Counted from the stretch's first letter, positions 40,534-52,532 are shown. The stretch: DNA of 64,000 bases from Pseudomonadota bacterium (GCA_018261895.1 JAGTRT010000023.1:1-64000), one strand, 5' to 3'. Notes: generated from the letters alone by a model not told the origin. A program made the numbers and translations.

Positions 40534-41328
40534 TCATTTCAGCAGGCCATCGAGAAAATCGTCGTCTGGCTCCGGCAACGCCCAATGTGGTTCATAGATC
40601 GGGCCGCGAAAATACAGGCCGTCCGGCGAAAACGTGGGCGCTGCCAGCGTGCGGTCCTTCATCTGCAGCAATTCGTCGACCCAGCCGGGTGACTGCGTTC
40701 CCTTGCCGATATAGACCAGCGTGCCGACCAGATTGCGCACCATGTGATGCAGGAAGGCGCTGGCCTCGAAATCGAAGACGAAGAGGCTGCCGCACTGCCG
40801 GACCTCGGCACGCGACAAGGTCTTGACCGGCGTCTTGGCCTGACAGCCAGCCGCCCGAAATGCCGAGAAATCGTGCTCGCCCAACAATCGTGCGCAGGCA
40901 TCCTGCATCGCCGCCAGTTCGAGACCTCCATGGAACCAGCCGACCCGCCCCGCCCATAATCCCGGCCGCTGCGGCCGGTTCAGCAGCAGATAGCGATAAC
41001 GCCGCCCGCGCGCGCTGAAACGGGCATGAAATTCGTCATCCACCGCCTGCGCCCAGCGCACGGCGACGCCCTCAGGCAGATTCGAATTGACGCCGCGCAC
41101 CCAGGCCGTGAGCGGCCGCTCGACCGGACTGTCGAAATGCACGACCTGGTGGGTGGCATGGACGCCGGCGTCGGTCCGCCCGGCGCACATCACGCCAATC
41201 GGCTGTCCGGCGATTTCGCGCAACGCCGCCTCCAGCGCATCCTGCACCGTGCCGCCCCCGGCCTGACTTTGCCAGCCACGAAAGGCCGTACCGCAGTATT
41301 CGACGCCCAGCGCAATTCTCACAGCCAT
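40534..41328 (-). CDS. truA: tRNA pseudouridine(38-40) synthase
   Basis: CGTAFRGWQ, CAGRTDAGVHATHQV, FLHHMVRNLVGTL. Confidence 0.92.
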   Translation of the reverse strand: MAVRIALGVEYCGTAFRGWQSQAGGGTVQDALEAALREIAGQPIGVMCAGRTDAGVHATHQVVHFDSPVERPLTAWVRGVNSNLPEGVAVRWAQAVDDEFHARFSARGRRYRYLLLNRPQRPGLWAGRVGWFHGGLELAAMQDACARLLGEHDFSAFRAAGCQAKTPVKTLSRAEVRQCGSLFVFDFEASAFLHHMVRNLVGTLVYIGKGTQSPGWVDELLQMKDRTLAAPTFSPDGLYFRGPIYEPHWALPEPDDDFLDGLLK

Positions 41329-41933
41329 GCAGCTCCCATCAAGATCAAGCCGGATGCCGCGGCAAGCAGCGTATCGCGCAGCGCCCACGGCGTCAGGCGC
41401 AGATGCAGCACGGCCTGACCAGCGGCAGGTAACGGCTGTGCGGCCAGCATTCGCCGCCATGCGCCCTTCTCCGGCGGCGACTGTAGATGTTCGAGAACCA
41501 GCGAAAGGCGCACAACGACCCGCTCGATATCCAGCCCCATGCACCGGACCGGTTGCAACAAGCCCCACAGCCCGGCAATCATGCCGTCATGGCCCAGCCG
41601 CAGGAACAGCCAGGCCACGCACGCAAGCATGGCCACCAAACGGGCTGCCTGCAAATTGGCCTCGGTCATGCCCTCGAAGGTCGGCGCCCAGGCCAGGTCA
41701 CGCACCGCTTCACCCGGCGTGTTATAGGCCAGGATCAGCCACAAACTGAGCAGCAGCCACCGGGCGCGCCAGACATACGCCCACCAGCGGCTGACCAATC
41801 GCGGCGTCAGCAGCACTGCCACCACGACGAGGACGGCCAAGCCGGCATAGCCGACGAACTGAACGCCCACCACCGCCGCCAGCCAGATGATCAAGGCACA
41901 AGAAGGATGCAAAACCGGGCTCCCAAAATGCAC
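41319..41933 (-). CDS. integral membrane protein, CbiQ/ECF-T-like
   Basis: Multiple TM segments; RLSLVLEHLQ pattern; family tentative. Confidence 0.5.
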   Translation of the reverse strand: MHFGSPVLHPSCALIIWLAAVVGVQFVGYAGLAVLVVVAVLLTPRLVSRWWAYVWRARWLLLSLWLILAYNTPGEAVRDLAWAPTFEGMTEANLQAARLVAMLACVAWLFLRLGHDGMIAGLWGLLQPVRCMGLDIERVVVRLSLVLEHLQSPPEKGAWRRMLAAQPLPAAGQAVLHLRLTPWALRDTLLAAASGLILMGAAWL

Positions 41934-41975
41934 ACAGCCCCTTGCGGGGCCATGTGCCGATCACAAGCCTGAATT

Positions 41976-44900
41976 CTACCCGCCTATTCGGCCGAGTATC
42001 GCGCGAGCCTGTTCAACCAGATCCACCGACCCTTCACTGACCACTTCCTGAAGCAGCTCGCGAGCCCCTTCAAGATCGCCCATTTCCTCATAGGCCTTGG
42101 CCAGATCCAGCTTGGTATTGACCTCTTCCCAATGATCGTCACGCGGCGCGGCGTCACTGGAAGCAGGCTCAAGCGCCACCGGGGCATCCGGCTCGGCAGC
42201 CGACGCGACCGGCTCTGCAGGCTGAACCTCCGACTCCGGCGGTGTCGACAGATCGAGATTGATGTTGCCGATATCAAACTCCTGCGAGCCCATGGGTTGC
42301 CCCAGGAACATCGAATCAGTCAGCTTGACGTCAAACTCCAGCGAATCGCTATCGACAACACCTGCATTCACCACGGTTTCAGCCATCTTGTCGTGATCAC
42401 TATCAGAGCCAAAGTTCAGGATATTCGAGTCAACCAGCGTTTCCGAACCAGCCATCGGATTGACCAGGGTTCTGGCCATGGCGGTATCGGCGTCCTGACC
42501 AAAATCAACGGCGTTCGTCTCAACCTGCTGCAACGGCGCTTCGCTCAAGGCCTCGGGCACATCCTCGCCACCCACCCAGGTTCCCAGACCGACATCCATA
42601 TCCTGGGAAGCCTCGACGGCAGCCGACGGCATGACCAGCGTTCCCTGTGGCGAGAAGTCCGGCGATGAACCGACTTGCTCGTCAGCCATGGGCATTGCCG
42701 ACAGATCGAAGTCCATCGCATCGTCTTCGCTGGCCGGCGCTTCCGGCGGCAACTCGATCGTCTCGACCGGTGCCTCCTCTGCGCCCAGATCGAAGTCCAG
42801 CGCATCCGACTCGTTCACCGTCACCACGGTATCGGTATAGGGCTCCGGCTCGGCCGCCGCGCTTGCGTCGGCCTCTGCCTCGGCAATCATGGCGCTCAAC
42901 ATTTCCGGCGCGACCGTTTCCTCGCCCAAGTCAAAATCAAGCGTCATGACATCCGACGCCACATCCTGAGGCTCGGGCTCTGCTTCGGGCTCGGCTTGTT
43001 GCACTGGCTCCTTCGGCAGAACCATCGTATCCCGTTCCTGCTCGAAATCAGCCGTGAAATCCAGCACCGCCGGCGTTGCTTCTTCCGGCTGAGACTCATC
43101 CACAATCGCCGCTTCCGGCACGGGGGCAGCAACCATCGTTTCCAGAGCGGCGTCCGAAACATTGACCGGCACTGGTTCCTGCGGCAACTCAACCGGCTCG
43201 GGAGCCGCTGCTACTTCCTGGGCGCGCGAAGCCGCATAAAGCGGGTTGTTCGGATCGAGTGCCAGGCCGAGTGCGGCCACCTTGGCCCAGTCCGGACCGA
43301 CGCCGGCTGTCTGCGCATACAACTCGCCAGCCAGTGTCTCGAATTGCTTCACGCTGCGGCGGTTAGCGTAGATTTCCAGCAATTTGGCATGAATGGCCGT
43401 GCGCTGCGGGTCCTTCTGCAAGGCCTCAAGCAGGATTTCCTCGGCCTGGGTATCGCGGCCATAAGCCATGTAAACATCGGCCTCGGCAACCGGATCGACT
43501 TCGTCGGTATCAATGGTGCCCGGCCCGGTCTGGCTAAACTCGCCAGTTTGCGGCGGCGTATTGCCCGTATCGATGCTCTGCCCGCCGGTCATGCGGAAGA
43601 CGGAATTGGGTCCCAGGCTGGACGGCATCGGCAAGGCCGTCGTCTCGACGGATGAACTCTTGCTGCGCCGACGGCTGTATAGGAAGTAACCTGCCAGCAA
43701 GGCGAGAACACCACCGCCACCCACCAACGGCAACGGATCCTCAAGCAAGCTATCGACGAAACTCGGCTCTTCAGGCGCCGGTGGCGGCGGCGGAGGCGCT
43801 ACCTTCGGCGCTTCCTGCTTGGGCGGTTCGGCGGGCGGCGTCACCTCAGGAGCCTTCGGCGGCTCAACAACCTTGGGCGCCTCAACAACCTTCGGTGCTT
43901 CCGGCTTGGCAACTTCGACCGGTTTTGGCGGCTCGACGGGCTTCGCCACCTCGGCCACCTTCGGCTCTTCCTTCTTGGCTGGCGGCTGCTGGAGTTCTGC
44001 CAGCTTCTGGTTCTTCATTTCCAGAAGCTTCTGCAGCTCATTGACATTCTTTTCGAGCGTCTGCAGGCGATCCTGGGCTTCCTTCAGCGCCTTGTCCTTC
44101 GCAACCTGATCCGCCGTCTCGGCAGCCTTGGCGGCAGCCGCACCCTTGGCAGCCACTGCATCGGTACGGGCAACCTTGACCTGGTCCTTGCTCTGCTCAG
44201 CCGGCGCGGCCTTTTCTTCAACCTTGGCCGTTATCTTCCCGGAACTGCTCTGACTTGCCGCACCATCTGTTGCAGGCGCCTTGCTCGTCGTTGCCGCCAG
44301 TTTCTGGCGGTAATCATGCCAGTCACGCGACTGGGCAACGAAAATCTTCTTCGCTTCTGCTGGCGACACCGACTCTACTGCCGACTTTTCCGGGACATTG
44401 AGAATGGCACCGGCCTTGAGTCGATTCACATTCTGGGCGATAAAGGCATCCGGGTTGTTCTGGAAAAGACCAACCAGCATTTGCTCCAGCGAAACCCCTT
44501 CATATTTGGTTTCGGCGGCAATCTTGTTCAGCGTCTCGCCTTGGCGAACCACACGCGTCCCGGTGCTCTCGGCTTTTTCCCTGGGCTCGGCCGCCACCTT
44601 GGGTGTTGGCGCCGGCCGCGGTGCTGCCTTTTGCGGAGCAGACCTGACTTCACCGCCGGCATTGCCACCGCGTACCGTCTCCACGATCCGCGCATCGGCA
44701 ACCGGACGCGAAGACTGGGCGGCCATGGCCTCGGGAGGATCAAGCAGGAAGGTGTATTCCCGAACCAGGCGACCGGCCGGCCAGTTCAACTCGACGAGAA
44801 AGTCGAGGAAGGGCTCATTGATCGGTTTGACGGAACTCACCTTGACGACCGACTGTCCATTGGGTCGCTTCTCGACGGTGAACCGTAGATCAAGCAAGAC

Positions 44901-45146
44901 AGAGGCGAAATCCACGCCCGCCTGCTTGAAGACATCCTGAGGCGCGAGGCGCGCGGTCATCCCCCCCAGTTCGTCCTTGGTTGCGCCAATATCGAGTTCA
45001 GCCCGCAAAGGCTGCCCGATACCCGACAAAACCGTCAGTTTGCCTAGGCCAGCGGCCTCCGCAAACAAGGGAGAAAGAGAAAGACAAGAAGCGACAGCAA
45101 GCGCTGCAGCGCGTTTCTTGAACCTGATATGTACAGTTTCGTTCAC
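41976..45146 (-). CDS. fimV: FimV/TspA-like LysM protein with TPR-like C-terminus
   Basis: GLGKLTVLSGIGQPLRAELDIGA N-terminus, LysM-like VRQGETLNKIAAETK, acidic repetitive C-terminal half. Confidence 0.85.
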   Translation of the reverse strand: MNETVHIRFKKRAAALAVASCLSLSPLFAEAAGLGKLTVLSGIGQPLRAELDIGATKDELGGMTARLAPQDVFKQAGVDFASVLLDLRFTVEKRPNGQSVVKVSSVKPINEPFLDFLVELNWPAGRLVREYTFLLDPPEAMAAQSSRPVADARIVETVRGGNAGGEVRSAPQKAAPRPAPTPKVAAEPREKAESTGTRVVRQGETLNKIAAETKYEGVSLEQMLVGLFQNNPDAFIAQNVNRLKAGAILNVPEKSAVESVSPAEAKKIFVAQSRDWHDYRQKLAATTSKAPATDGAASQSSSGKITAKVEEKAAPAEQSKDQVKVARTDAVAAKGAAAAKAAETADQVAKDKALKEAQDRLQTLEKNVNELQKLLEMKNQKLAELQQPPAKKEEPKVAEVAKPVEPPKPVEVAKPEAPKVVEAPKVVEPPKAPEVTPPAEPPKQEAPKVAPPPPPPAPEEPSFVDSLLEDPLPLVGGGGVLALLAGYFLYSRRRSKSSSVETTALPMPSSLGPNSVFRMTGGQSIDTGNTPPQTGEFSQTGPGTIDTDEVDPVAEADVYMAYGRDTQAEEILLEALQKDPQRTAIHAKLLEIYANRRSVKQFETLAGELYAQTAGVGPDWAKVAALGLALDPNNPLYAASRAQEVAAAPEPVELPQEPVPVNVSDAALETMVAAPVPEAAIVDESQPEEATPAVLDFTADFEQERDTMVLPKEPVQQAEPEAEPEPQDVASDVMTLDFDLGEETVAPEMLSAMIAEAEADASAAAEPEPYTDTVVTVNESDALDFDLGAEEAPVETIELPPEAPASEDDAMDFDLSAMPMADEQVGSSPDFSPQGTLVMPSAAVEASQDMDVGLGTWVGGEDVPEALSEAPLQQVETNAVDFGQDADTAMARTLVNPMAGSETLVDSNILNFGSDSDHDKMAETVVNAGVVDSDSLEFDVKLTDSMFLGQPMGSQEFDIGNINLDLSTPPESEVQPAEPVASAAEPDAPVALEPASSDAAPRDDHWEEVNTKLDLAKAYEEMGDLEGARELLQEVVSEGSVDLVEQARAILGRIGG

Positions 45147-45255
45147 GGCGAAACCCTGAGCGTCAAATTAGGGACTTTCAAATTAACATCATGTACTTAG
45201 CAATGCAAGCTAAACCCGCTTCTCAAACCTAGACTTTTTGCATATCCCCAACAAA

Positions 45256-45290
45256 TAAAAAGCCGGGGTCAAAGCCCCGGCTTTTGGCAT
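45256..45290 (-). terminator. rho-independent terminator after asd
   Basis: aaaaagccggggtcaaagccccggctttt, bidirectional. Confidence 0.8.
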
Positions 45291-45304
45291 AAAGCAGAAA
45301 TGAA

Positions 45305-46438
45305 TCAGGCGTCTAGCAGGATACGCAGCATGCGGCGCAGCGGTTCGGCCGCACCCCAGAGCAATTGGTCACCACACGTGAAGGCTGCCAGATACTCCGG
45401 GCCCATCGCCATCTTGTGCAGACGGCCGACCGGCACCGTCAGCGTACCGGTCACCGCAGCCGGCGTCAGTTCACGCTCGGAAATCTCGCGATCGTTCGGT
45501 ACGACCTTGGCCCAAGGATTAGCCTTGGCCAGCATGTCGCTGATCTCGTCGAGCGGCACATCCTTCTTGAGCTTGATGGTCAGCGCCTGGCTGTGACAAC
45601 GCATGGCACCAATCCGAACGCACAGACCATCGATGGGAATCGAACCTGCCGTGCGGAATGCCGGCTTGCCAAGAATTTTGTTGCATTCGGCGCCGCCCTT
45701 CCATTCCTCCTTGGACTGACCATTCTCGTAGGGAACGTCAATCCACGGAATCAGCGAACCGGCCAGCGGCGTGTTGCGGAAGTTCTTCTTCGGGAAGGCA
45801 TCGGAACGAATCGTTTCAGCCACCTTGCGATCGATGTCGAGAATGGCGGAGGCCGGGTCGGCCAGCAGGTCAGCCACGGACGAGTGGATGGCGCCCATCT
45901 GCGAAATCAGTTCGCGCATATTCTGCGCGCCAGCACCAGACGCGGCCTGATAGGTCATGGACGTCGCCCACTCGATCAGGTCGTTCTGGAACAGGCCGCC
46001 GAGGCCCATGAGCATCAGGGAGACCGTACAGTTGCCGCCGATCCAGTTCTTGCCACCCTTGGCCAGCGCATCCTTGATGACGTGCATGTTGACCGGATCG
46101 AGAATGATCACGGCATCGTCTGCCATGCGCAACGACGAAGCCGCGTCGATCCAGTGGCCATTCCAGCCGGTGGCGCGCAGCTTGGCGAAGACTTCCTTGG
46201 TGTAATCGCCGCCCTGGCAGGTAATGATGATTTCACAGGCCTTCAGGGCATCGATATTGGATGCATCCTGCAGCGGCAGCGAGGCTTCCTTGCCGCCAAA
46301 TGCCGGCGCCTTGCCACCTGCCGCCGAGGTAGAGAAATACACCGGATCGATATGGGCAAAATCGCCCTCTTCCACCATGCGCTGCATGAGGACCGAACCG
46401 ACCATACCGCGCCAACCAACCAGACCAACCTTCTTCAT
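45305..46438 (-). CDS. asd: aspartate-semialdehyde dehydrogenase
   Basis: [35 protein letters not shown]. Confidence 0.93.
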   Translation of the reverse strand: MKKVGLVGWRGMVGSVLMQRMVEEGDFAHIDPVYFSTSAAGGKAPAFGGKEASLPLQDASNIDALKACEIIITCQGGDYTKEVFAKLRATGWNGHWIDAASSLRMADDAVIILDPVNMHVIKDALAKGGKNWIGGNCTVSLMLMGLGGLFQNDLIEWATSMTYQAASGAGAQNMRELISQMGAIHSSVADLLADPASAILDIDRKVAETIRSDAFPKKNFRNTPLAGSLIPWIDVPYENGQSKEEWKGGAECNKILGKPAFRTAGSIPIDGLCVRIGAMRCHSQALTIKLKKDVPLDEISDMLAKANPWAKVVPNDREISERELTPAAVTGTLTVPVGRLHKMAMGPEYLAAFTCGDQLLWGAAEPLRRMLRILLDA

Positions 46439-46490
46439 GACTCTCTCTCCGAATATAAGCTTTACTTAACGCGCGAACCTGCTGTTCGGT

Positions 46491-47525
46491 TTACGCCAGC
46501 GCCGCCAATACAGCGTCGCCCATTTCTTTGGTGCCAACCTTGTTCGTGCCGCGCTCGTAGATATCACCGGTACGATAGCCTTGAGCGAGCACCTTTTTGA
46601 CTGCGTTTTCAACACGCAGTGCCTGCTCTTCAAGCCCGAAGGTATAACGAAGCATCATGGCTACCGACAGGATGGTGGCCAGCGGATTGGCGACGCCCTT
46701 GCCGGCAATGTCCGGTGCCGATCCGTGCGATGGCTCGTACATGCCCTTGTTATTCGCATCCAGCGACGCCGACGGCAGCATGCCGATCGAGCCGGTCAGC
46801 ATCGACGCCTCGTCGGACAGGATGTCGCCGAACATGTTGCCGGTGACCATCACGTCGAACTGCTTGGCCGCGTTATCGACCAGCATGTGGCTCAATTCGA
46901 CATCCGGATAATCGTGGGAAATCTCGATCATCACGTCACGCCAGAGCTGGGTCGTTTCCAGCACATTCATTTTGTCGACCGAGCACAGCTTCTTGTTGCG
47001 CTTCTGGGCCGCCTGGAAAGCGACGTGGCCGATACGGCGAATTTCCGACTCGCTGTAGACCATGGTATTGAAACCGACGCGCTCGCCATTTTCTTCGCGA
47101 ATGCCGCGCGGCTGGCCGAAGTAGATGTCCCCGGTCAGTTCGCGAACGATCAGGATATCCAGACCGGAAACGATCTCCGGCTTGAGCGTTGAGGCGTTGG
47201 CCAGTTCCGGGTAAAGGATGGCCGGGCGGAGATTGGCGAACAAGGCAAGATCCTTGCGGATGCCCAACAGTCCGCGTTCCGGACGAAGTTCCCGCGCCAG
47301 CACATCCCATTTCGGACCACCAACAGCGCCGAGCAGAATGGCATCGGCTTCGGCGGTCAGCTTCTTGGTTGCCTCAGGATAGGGCGTCCCCGTTGCATCA
47401 ACGGCGCCACCACCAATCAGCCCTTCCTCCAGCTCGAGCTTGAGGTCGAGCGACTTGAGCACGCGTACGGCTTCAGTAACGATTTCCGGACCGATGCCGT
47501 CACCCGGCAAAACACAAATCTTCAT
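46491..47525 (-). CDS. leuB: 3-isopropylmalate dehydrogenase
   Basis: [43 protein letters not shown]. Confidence 0.95.
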   Translation of the reverse strand: MKICVLPGDGIGPEIVTEAVRVLKSLDLKLELEEGLIGGGAVDATGTPYPEATKKLTAEADAILLGAVGGPKWDVLARELRPERGLLGIRKDLALFANLRPAILYPELANASTLKPEIVSGLDILIVRELTGDIYFGQPRGIREENGERVGFNTMVYSESEIRRIGHVAFQAAQKRNKKLCSVDKMNVLETTQLWRDVMIEISHDYPDVELSHMLVDNAAKQFDVMVTGNMFGDILSDEASMLTGSIGMLPSASLDANNKGMYEPSHGSAPDIAGKGVANPLATILSVAMMLRYTFGLEEQALRVENAVKKVLAQGYRTGDIYERGTNKVGTKEMGDAVLAALA

Positions 47526-47534
47526 AGCTATTCC

Positions 47535-48176
47535 TTATTGCGCAAACAGCCAAGGCTGGCTGATACGGCGTTTTTCTTCAAATTCGCGAATTTTTTCGGC
47601 GTGACGCAGGGTCAGGCCGATATCGTCCCAGCCATTGACCAGGCATTCCTTGCGGAAGGCATCAATCTGGAACGGGACTCCATAACCGTCCGGGCGAATG
47701 ACGGTCTGTGCTTCGAGATCGACAACCAGCTTGTAGCCCGGCGTCGCTTCAACCTGTTTGAACAGGGCTTCAATTTCGTTTGCCGGCAATACGATCGGCA
47801 GGATGCCGTTCTTGAAACAATTGTTGAAGAAAATATCGGCAAACGATTCGGCGATGATGGCCTTGAAACCAAAATCGAGCAGAGCCCACGGCGCGTGCTC
47901 ACGAGAACTGCCACAGCCGAAGTTGGCACGGGTCAGCAACACTTGGGCGCCCTGATAGCGCGGCTGATTGAGGACGAAATTCGGGTTCTTCGGACGCCCC
48001 GAATTGTCCTGCCCCGGCTGCCCAACGTCCATGTAACGCCACTCATCGAAGGCATTCGGACCAAAGCCGGAACGCTTGATGGATTTAAGGAACTGCTTGG
48101 GAATGATCGCGTCCGTATCCACATTACTGCGATCAAGGGGCGCCACCAGTCCGTCCAGACGAATAAATTTATCCAT
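47535..48176 (-). CDS. leuD: 3-isopropylmalate dehydratase small subunit
   Basis: [35 protein letters not shown]. Confidence 0.95.
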   Translation of the reverse strand: MDKFIRLDGLVAPLDRSNVDTDAIIPKQFLKSIKRSGFGPNAFDEWRYMDVGQPGQDNSGRPKNPNFVLNQPRYQGAQVLLTRANFGCGSSREHAPWALLDFGFKAIIAESFADIFFNNCFKNGILPIVLPANEIEALFKQVEATPGYKLVVDLEAQTVIRPDGYGVPFQIDAFRKECLVNGWDDIGLTLRHAEKIREFEEKRRISQPWLFAQ

Positions 48177-48391
48177 TACTCCACCACTTTCTGCACGGCT
48201 TCGCCGCCCTTCTTGAGGGCGCCGCCAACCGCTTCTCCACTCTTCTGCAGGGCGTGCTCGACTGCTTCGCCCCCCTTCTGCAAGGCCTCACCGGTCTTTT
48301 CCGCACCGATGGCGACATCCTTCTTGACGCCTTGCGCGGTATTGCAGGCAGCAAGACAAATCGCAGCAACCAGGAAAAATACATTCTTCAT
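48176..48391 (-). CDS. entericidin-like small lipoprotein with KGGEAV repeats
   Basis: [66 protein letters not shown]. Confidence 0.7.
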   Translation of the reverse strand: MKNVFFLVAAICLAACNTAQGVKKDVAIGAEKTGEALQKGGEAVEHALQKSGEAVGGALKKGGEAVQKVVE

Positions 48392-48405
48392 GATTGACAC
48401 TCCTT

Positions 48406-49812
48406 TTACAGAACGTCCCTAACGTCGGCGAATCGACCGGCAATCGCTGCCGCTGCCGCCATGGCCGGACTGACCAGATGCGTACGACCGCCTGGCCCCT
48501 GACGGCCCTCGAAGTTGCGATTGGACGTCGAGGCACAACGCTCGCCCGGCTCGAGACGGTCGGCATTCATGGCCAGACACATCGAACAGCCCGGTTCGCG
48601 CCACTCGAAGCCCGCGGCAATGAACACCTTGTCCAGCCCCTCGGCTTCGGCCTGACGCTTGACCAGACCGGAACCCGGCACGGCCAGCGCAAGCTTGACG
48701 GTCGGCGCAACATGGCGCCCCTTCAAGACATGGGCAGCTTCGCGCAGATCCTCGATGCGCGAGTTGGTGCAGGATCCGATGAACACCTTGTCGACGGGAA
48801 TCTGACTGATCGGCGTGTTGGGATTTAGACCCATGTATTGCAGGGCGCGTTCCATGCCTTCGCGTTTGACCGGATCGGCCTGTTTGGCCGGATCGGGAAC
48901 GACGGCATCGATGGCGACGACCATTTCCGGCGATGTGCCCCAGGTCACCTGCGGGCGAATGTCTTCAGCCTTGAGCGTAACGACACGATCGAACTGCGCG
49001 CCGGCATCGGAGTGCAGCGTACGCCAGTAAGCGACGGCCTTTTCCCAGACGTCGCCCTTCGGCGAGAAGGGACGATCCTTCAAATAGTCGATGGTCTTGT
49101 CGTCGACGGCCACGAAGCCCATGCGAGCCCCACCTTCGATGGCCATGTTGCACAGGGTCATGCGACCTTCCATGCTCAGGCCGCGAATGGCACTGCCGCC
49201 GAACTCGATGGCGTAGCCGGTACCACCCGCCGTGCCGATGGTGCCGATGATGGCCAAGGCCACATCCTTGGCGGTGACGCCCTTGCCGAGCTTGCCTTCG
49301 ACGGCAACCAGCATGGTCTTCGACTTCTTTTGCAGCAGGCATTGGGTAGCCAGCACGTGCTCGACTTCCGAGGTACCGATGCCATGCGCCAGGCAGGCGA
49401 AGGCGCCGTGCGTCGATGTGTGCGAGTCACCGCAGACGACGGTCATGCCAGGCAGCGTCGCGCCGTTTTCCGGACCGACCACATGGAGGATGCCCATGCG
49501 CGGATCCTTGAACGGGAAATAGGCGAGTGCGCCAACTTCGCGGATATTGGCATCCAGCGTTTCAACCTGCTGGCGTGAAATCGGGTCCTTGATACCCTCA
49601 TCCCAGTGATCGGTCGGCGTATTGTGATCCGGTGTGGAAACGATCGACGAAACGCGCCAGGGTTTGCGGCCAGCCAGTTTCAGACCTTCAAATGCCTGCG
49701 GGCTGGTCACTTCGTGAACAAGGTGACGATCAATATAGAGAAGTGCAGTGCCATCCGCTTCCTGATGGACGACATGGTTCTCCCAAAGTTTGTCGTAAAG
49801 GGTCTTCGACAT
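48406..49812 (-). CDS. leuC: 3-isopropylmalate dehydratase large subunit
   Basis: [44 protein letters not shown]. Confidence 0.95.
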   Translation of the reverse strand: MSKTLYDKLWENHVVHQEADGTALLYIDRHLVHEVTSPQAFEGLKLAGRKPWRVSSIVSTPDHNTPTDHWDEGIKDPISRQQVETLDANIREVGALAYFPFKDPRMGILHVVGPENGATLPGMTVVCGDSHTSTHGAFACLAHGIGTSEVEHVLATQCLLQKKSKTMLVAVEGKLGKGVTAKDVALAIIGTIGTAGGTGYAIEFGGSAIRGLSMEGRMTLCNMAIEGGARMGFVAVDDKTIDYLKDRPFSPKGDVWEKAVAYWRTLHSDAGAQFDRVVTLKAEDIRPQVTWGTSPEMVVAIDAVVPDPAKQADPVKREGMERALQYMGLNPNTPISQIPVDKVFIGSCTNSRIEDLREAAHVLKGRHVAPTVKLALAVPGSGLVKRQAEAEGLDKVFIAAGFEWREPGCSMCLAMNADRLEPGERCASTSNRNFEGRQGPGGRTHLVSPAMAAAAAIAGRFADVRDVL

Positions 49813-49842
49813 GGTGCGTAAAGTGAGCCGTAAAGCGTTTAA

Positions 49843-51030
49843 TTATTGCACAGGATCTTTGATTTTTGGCCCGTTTTCCCGGTTGACCGTCGCATTCGCG
49901 CCGACCCACCCCCAGACCAGCAGAAATCCGGCCAGGGCAAACAGCGACCCGATGGAAAACGTCCATCCCGAACCCAGAGAATCCCACGTCCATCCGCTGA
50001 TCAACGCACCGAGCAAACCGCCGGCACCGAACGACAAACTGGAATAGAGCGCCTGCCCCCGACCCTGCGCTCGACCGGGAAACCATTGATTGACGGCAGC
50101 AATGGCCGCCGCATGGTAAGCGCCGAAAGTCAGGCCATGCAGCAACTGGACGAGGATCATAATGGCCGCCGACTCGACTCCCCAGCCCATGAGCAGAAAA
50201 CGCAGGACCGCCGCGGCAAAACTGGCGAGCAGGATGGCGCGCAGCGAGTATCGCCGCGACAGGCGCGCCATGAACATGAAAACGACGATTTCCGCCACCA
50301 CCCCCAAGGACCAGAGCATGCCGACCTCGCGCTTGGCGTAACCATGCGCATCAAGGTGGATCGAGTAGAAAACGTAGAACGCACCGTGCGCTGCCGACAT
50401 CGCGAAGCAAGCCGCCATCAGGGCGATGACCTTGGGCTGGCAAAGAATCTGGCTGATCGATTGGGCATCGCGGGCATGTGGCACCGGCGGCGCTTCCGGA
50501 AGAGTCAGCGCATAGAGCAGGATTCCCGCGAGAATTCCCCAGCAGACCCAAAGCACGCCAACGGCCGGCGCCATGTCGAGCAAGGCGCCCGTTCCCAACA
50601 CGGCCACGATGAAGCCGATCGAACCCCAGAGACGGATACGACTGTAGCGCCCGCGCTCCTCGCGAAGATGATCGAAGGTCAGCGTCTCGACCAGCGGCAG
50701 GGCAGCGCTCCAGAAAAACGCGAGGACCGCCATCGCGAGCAGCATGCCCGGCAGTTTGTCGAGCCAGAAAAATGCAGTGAATCCGGCCAGCCCAATCCCG
50801 GCCGCTAAACGAATGATGGCCATGCGCCGACCAAAGCGGTCCGCCAGCCACCCCCAAAGGTTGGGGCCGAACAGGCGCATCAATTGCATCTGCGACATCA
50901 GAAGTCCGATGTCCCAGGCAGAAAAATGCAAGGATTGGAGATAGAGCCCGAAATAGGGCGAAAAAGCGCCGATGAAGGCGAAATAGAAAAAGTAATAGCC
51001 CGAAAGGCGCCAGTAGGGCAATGCATGCAT
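49843..51030 (-). CDS. MFS transporter (HcaT/PPP-like)
   Basis: About 12 TM; YFFYFAFIGAFSPYFGLYLQSLHFS. Confidence 0.8.
   Translation of the reverse strand: MHALPYWRLSGYYFFYFAFIGAFSPYFGLYLQSLHFSAWDIGLLMSQMQLMRLFGPNLWGWLADRFGRRMAIIRLAAGIGLAGFTAFFWLDKLPGMLLAMAVLAFFWSAALPLVETLTFDHLREERGRYSRIRLWGSIGFIVAVLGTGALLDMAPAVGVLWVCWGILAGILLYALTLPEAPPVPHARDAQSISQILCQPKVIALMAACFAMSAAHGAFYVFYSIHLDAHGYAKREVGMLWSLGVVAEIVVFMFMARLSRRYSLRAILLASFAAAVLRFLLMGWGVESAAIMILVQLLHGLTFGAYHAAAIAAVNQWFPGRAQGRGQALYSSLSFGAGGLLGALISGWTWDSLGSGWTFSIGSLFALAGFLLVWGWVGANATVNRENGPKIKDPVQ
49855..49890. repeat. dispersed repeat copy inside the MFS 3' coding end
   Basis: atctttgatttttggcccgttttcccggttgaccgt; encodes TVNRENGPKIKD in the MFS frame. 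Confidence 0.8.
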
Positions 51031-51071
51031 CCGGCAATTCTACCGGATGCACTGTCGGGCAAAGGCGCTAA

Positions 51072-51338
51072 TCAGGCCTTGACTGACTGCTGGCCGGCGC
51101 GGAAGGCGAGCAGCAGATGGTAGATTTCATCCTTCAGCTTGACGCGCTGTTTCTTCATGTCTTCGATGGTGAAATCGGCGACCGGCATGTCATGCTCTTC
51201 CAGATCTTCGACCTTGCCGGTCAGACGCGTGTAGGTGGCAAACTGCCGTGCGAAATAGGCGTTGGCCGCCTTGAGCACATCAATCGCCTCCTTGAACTCC
51301 GGAAAATCCTGATACAGATCGTGATGGTCGACTTGCAT
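51072..51338 (-). CDS. YdcH/DUF465 family protein
   Basis: Short coiled-coil protein with MKKQRVKLKDEIYHLL end. Confidence 0.65.
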   Translation of the reverse strand: MQVDHHDLYQDFPEFKEAIDVLKAANAYFARQFATYTRLTGKVEDLEEHDMPVADFTIEDMKKQRVKLKDEIYHLLLAFRAGQQSVKA

Positions 51339-51395
51339 GATCCTCTCTCCCTCCTGATGATGTTTAGCCACCCAAGGCGGCAAATATAAAAACGT

Positions 51396-52496
51396 TTAGG
51401 CAATTATCCCCGGAATGCGCGGCGTGGCACAGACCACGTCGCCACATTGGGCACGATGGCGCAAGGCGTGATCGATCAGGACCAGGGCCAGCATTGCCTC
51501 GGCAATCGGGGTCGCCCGAATGCCGACACAGGGGTCATGCCGTCCTTCGGTCGCCACCTCGATAGGATTGCCCTGACGATCAACCGACCGACGCGGCTGG
51601 GCAATCGACGAGGTTGGCTTGATGGCCATGTTCACGACGATCTCCTGCCCCGTCGAAATACCGCCCAGAACCCCGCCGGCATGGTTGGATACAAAACCCT
51701 GCGGCGTCATTTCGTCGCCGTGTTCGCTTCCCTTTTGCGCAACCGAGGCAAAACCGGCGCCAATTTCAACCCCCTTGACCGCATTGATGCCCATCATGGC
51801 ATAGGCGATTTCCGCATCAAGACGATCGTAAACCGGTTCGCCCCAGCCAGGCGGCACGCCGGTCGCCGTCACGGTAATCCTGGCCCCCACCGAATCGAGC
51901 GACTTCCGCAGGCTGTCCATGTAACGCTCGAGTTCGGGCACCAATCCCGCATTCGGCGCAAAGAAAGCGTTTGTCTGAATGTCATCGGCCGAAACGAAAG
52001 GGATATCGATCGGACCGAGCGCACTCATCCAGCCGCAAATCGAAACGCCATAACGCTCACTAAGCCATTTGCGGGCAATCGCCCCGGCTGCGACGCGAAC
52101 TGCGGTCTCGCGCGCCGACGAACGGCCGCCGCCGCGATAGTCGCGAAAGCCGTACTTTTGCGTATACGTATAGTCGGCATGTCCGGGACGGAAGGTCTCG
52201 GCAATGTTGCCATAGTCCTTGCTGCGCTGATCCTGATTGCGAATCAGCAAGCCAATCGGCGTCCCGGTGGTCTTGCCTTCAAAGACCCCGGACAGAATCT
52301 CGACGGTGTCCGGCTCGCGACGCTGCGTCACATGGCGTGACGTACCCGGTTTGCGGCGATCCAGCTCGGCCTGGATATCGGCCTCGCAAAGCGACAGTCC
52401 GGGCGGGCAGCCATCGACGACACAGCCAATCGCCGGGCCGTGTGATTCGCCAAATGAAGTAACAGTAAACAGGGTGCCAAAAGTATTGCCGGACAT
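51396..52496 (-). CDS. aroC: chorismate synthase
   Basis: [53 protein letters not shown]. Confidence 0.95.
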   Translation of the reverse strand: MSGNTFGTLFTVTSFGESHGPAIGCVVDGCPPGLSLCEADIQAELDRRKPGTSRHVTQRREPDTVEILSGVFEGKTTGTPIGLLIRNQDQRSKDYGNIAETFRPGHADYTYTQKYGFRDYRGGGRSSARETAVRVAAGAIARKWLSERYGVSICGWMSALGPIDIPFVSADDIQTNAFFAPNAGLVPELERYMDSLRKSLDSVGARITVTATGVPPGWGEPVYDRLDAEIAYAMMGINAVKGVEIGAGFASVAQKGSEHGDEMTPQGFVSNHAGGVLGGISTGQEIVVNMAIKPTSSIAQPRRSVDRQGNPIEVATEGRHDPCVGIRATPIAEAMLALVLIDHALRHRAQCGDVVCATPRIPGIIA

Positions 52497-52532
52497 GGAA
52501 GCAGCGCTCTAATATGGAATCAGGAGTTTACC

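Noticed and set aside
48176-48391. Short tandem similarity as a CRISPR-like array
   Set aside because: Explained by in-frame KGGEAV peptide repeats of a lipoprotein.
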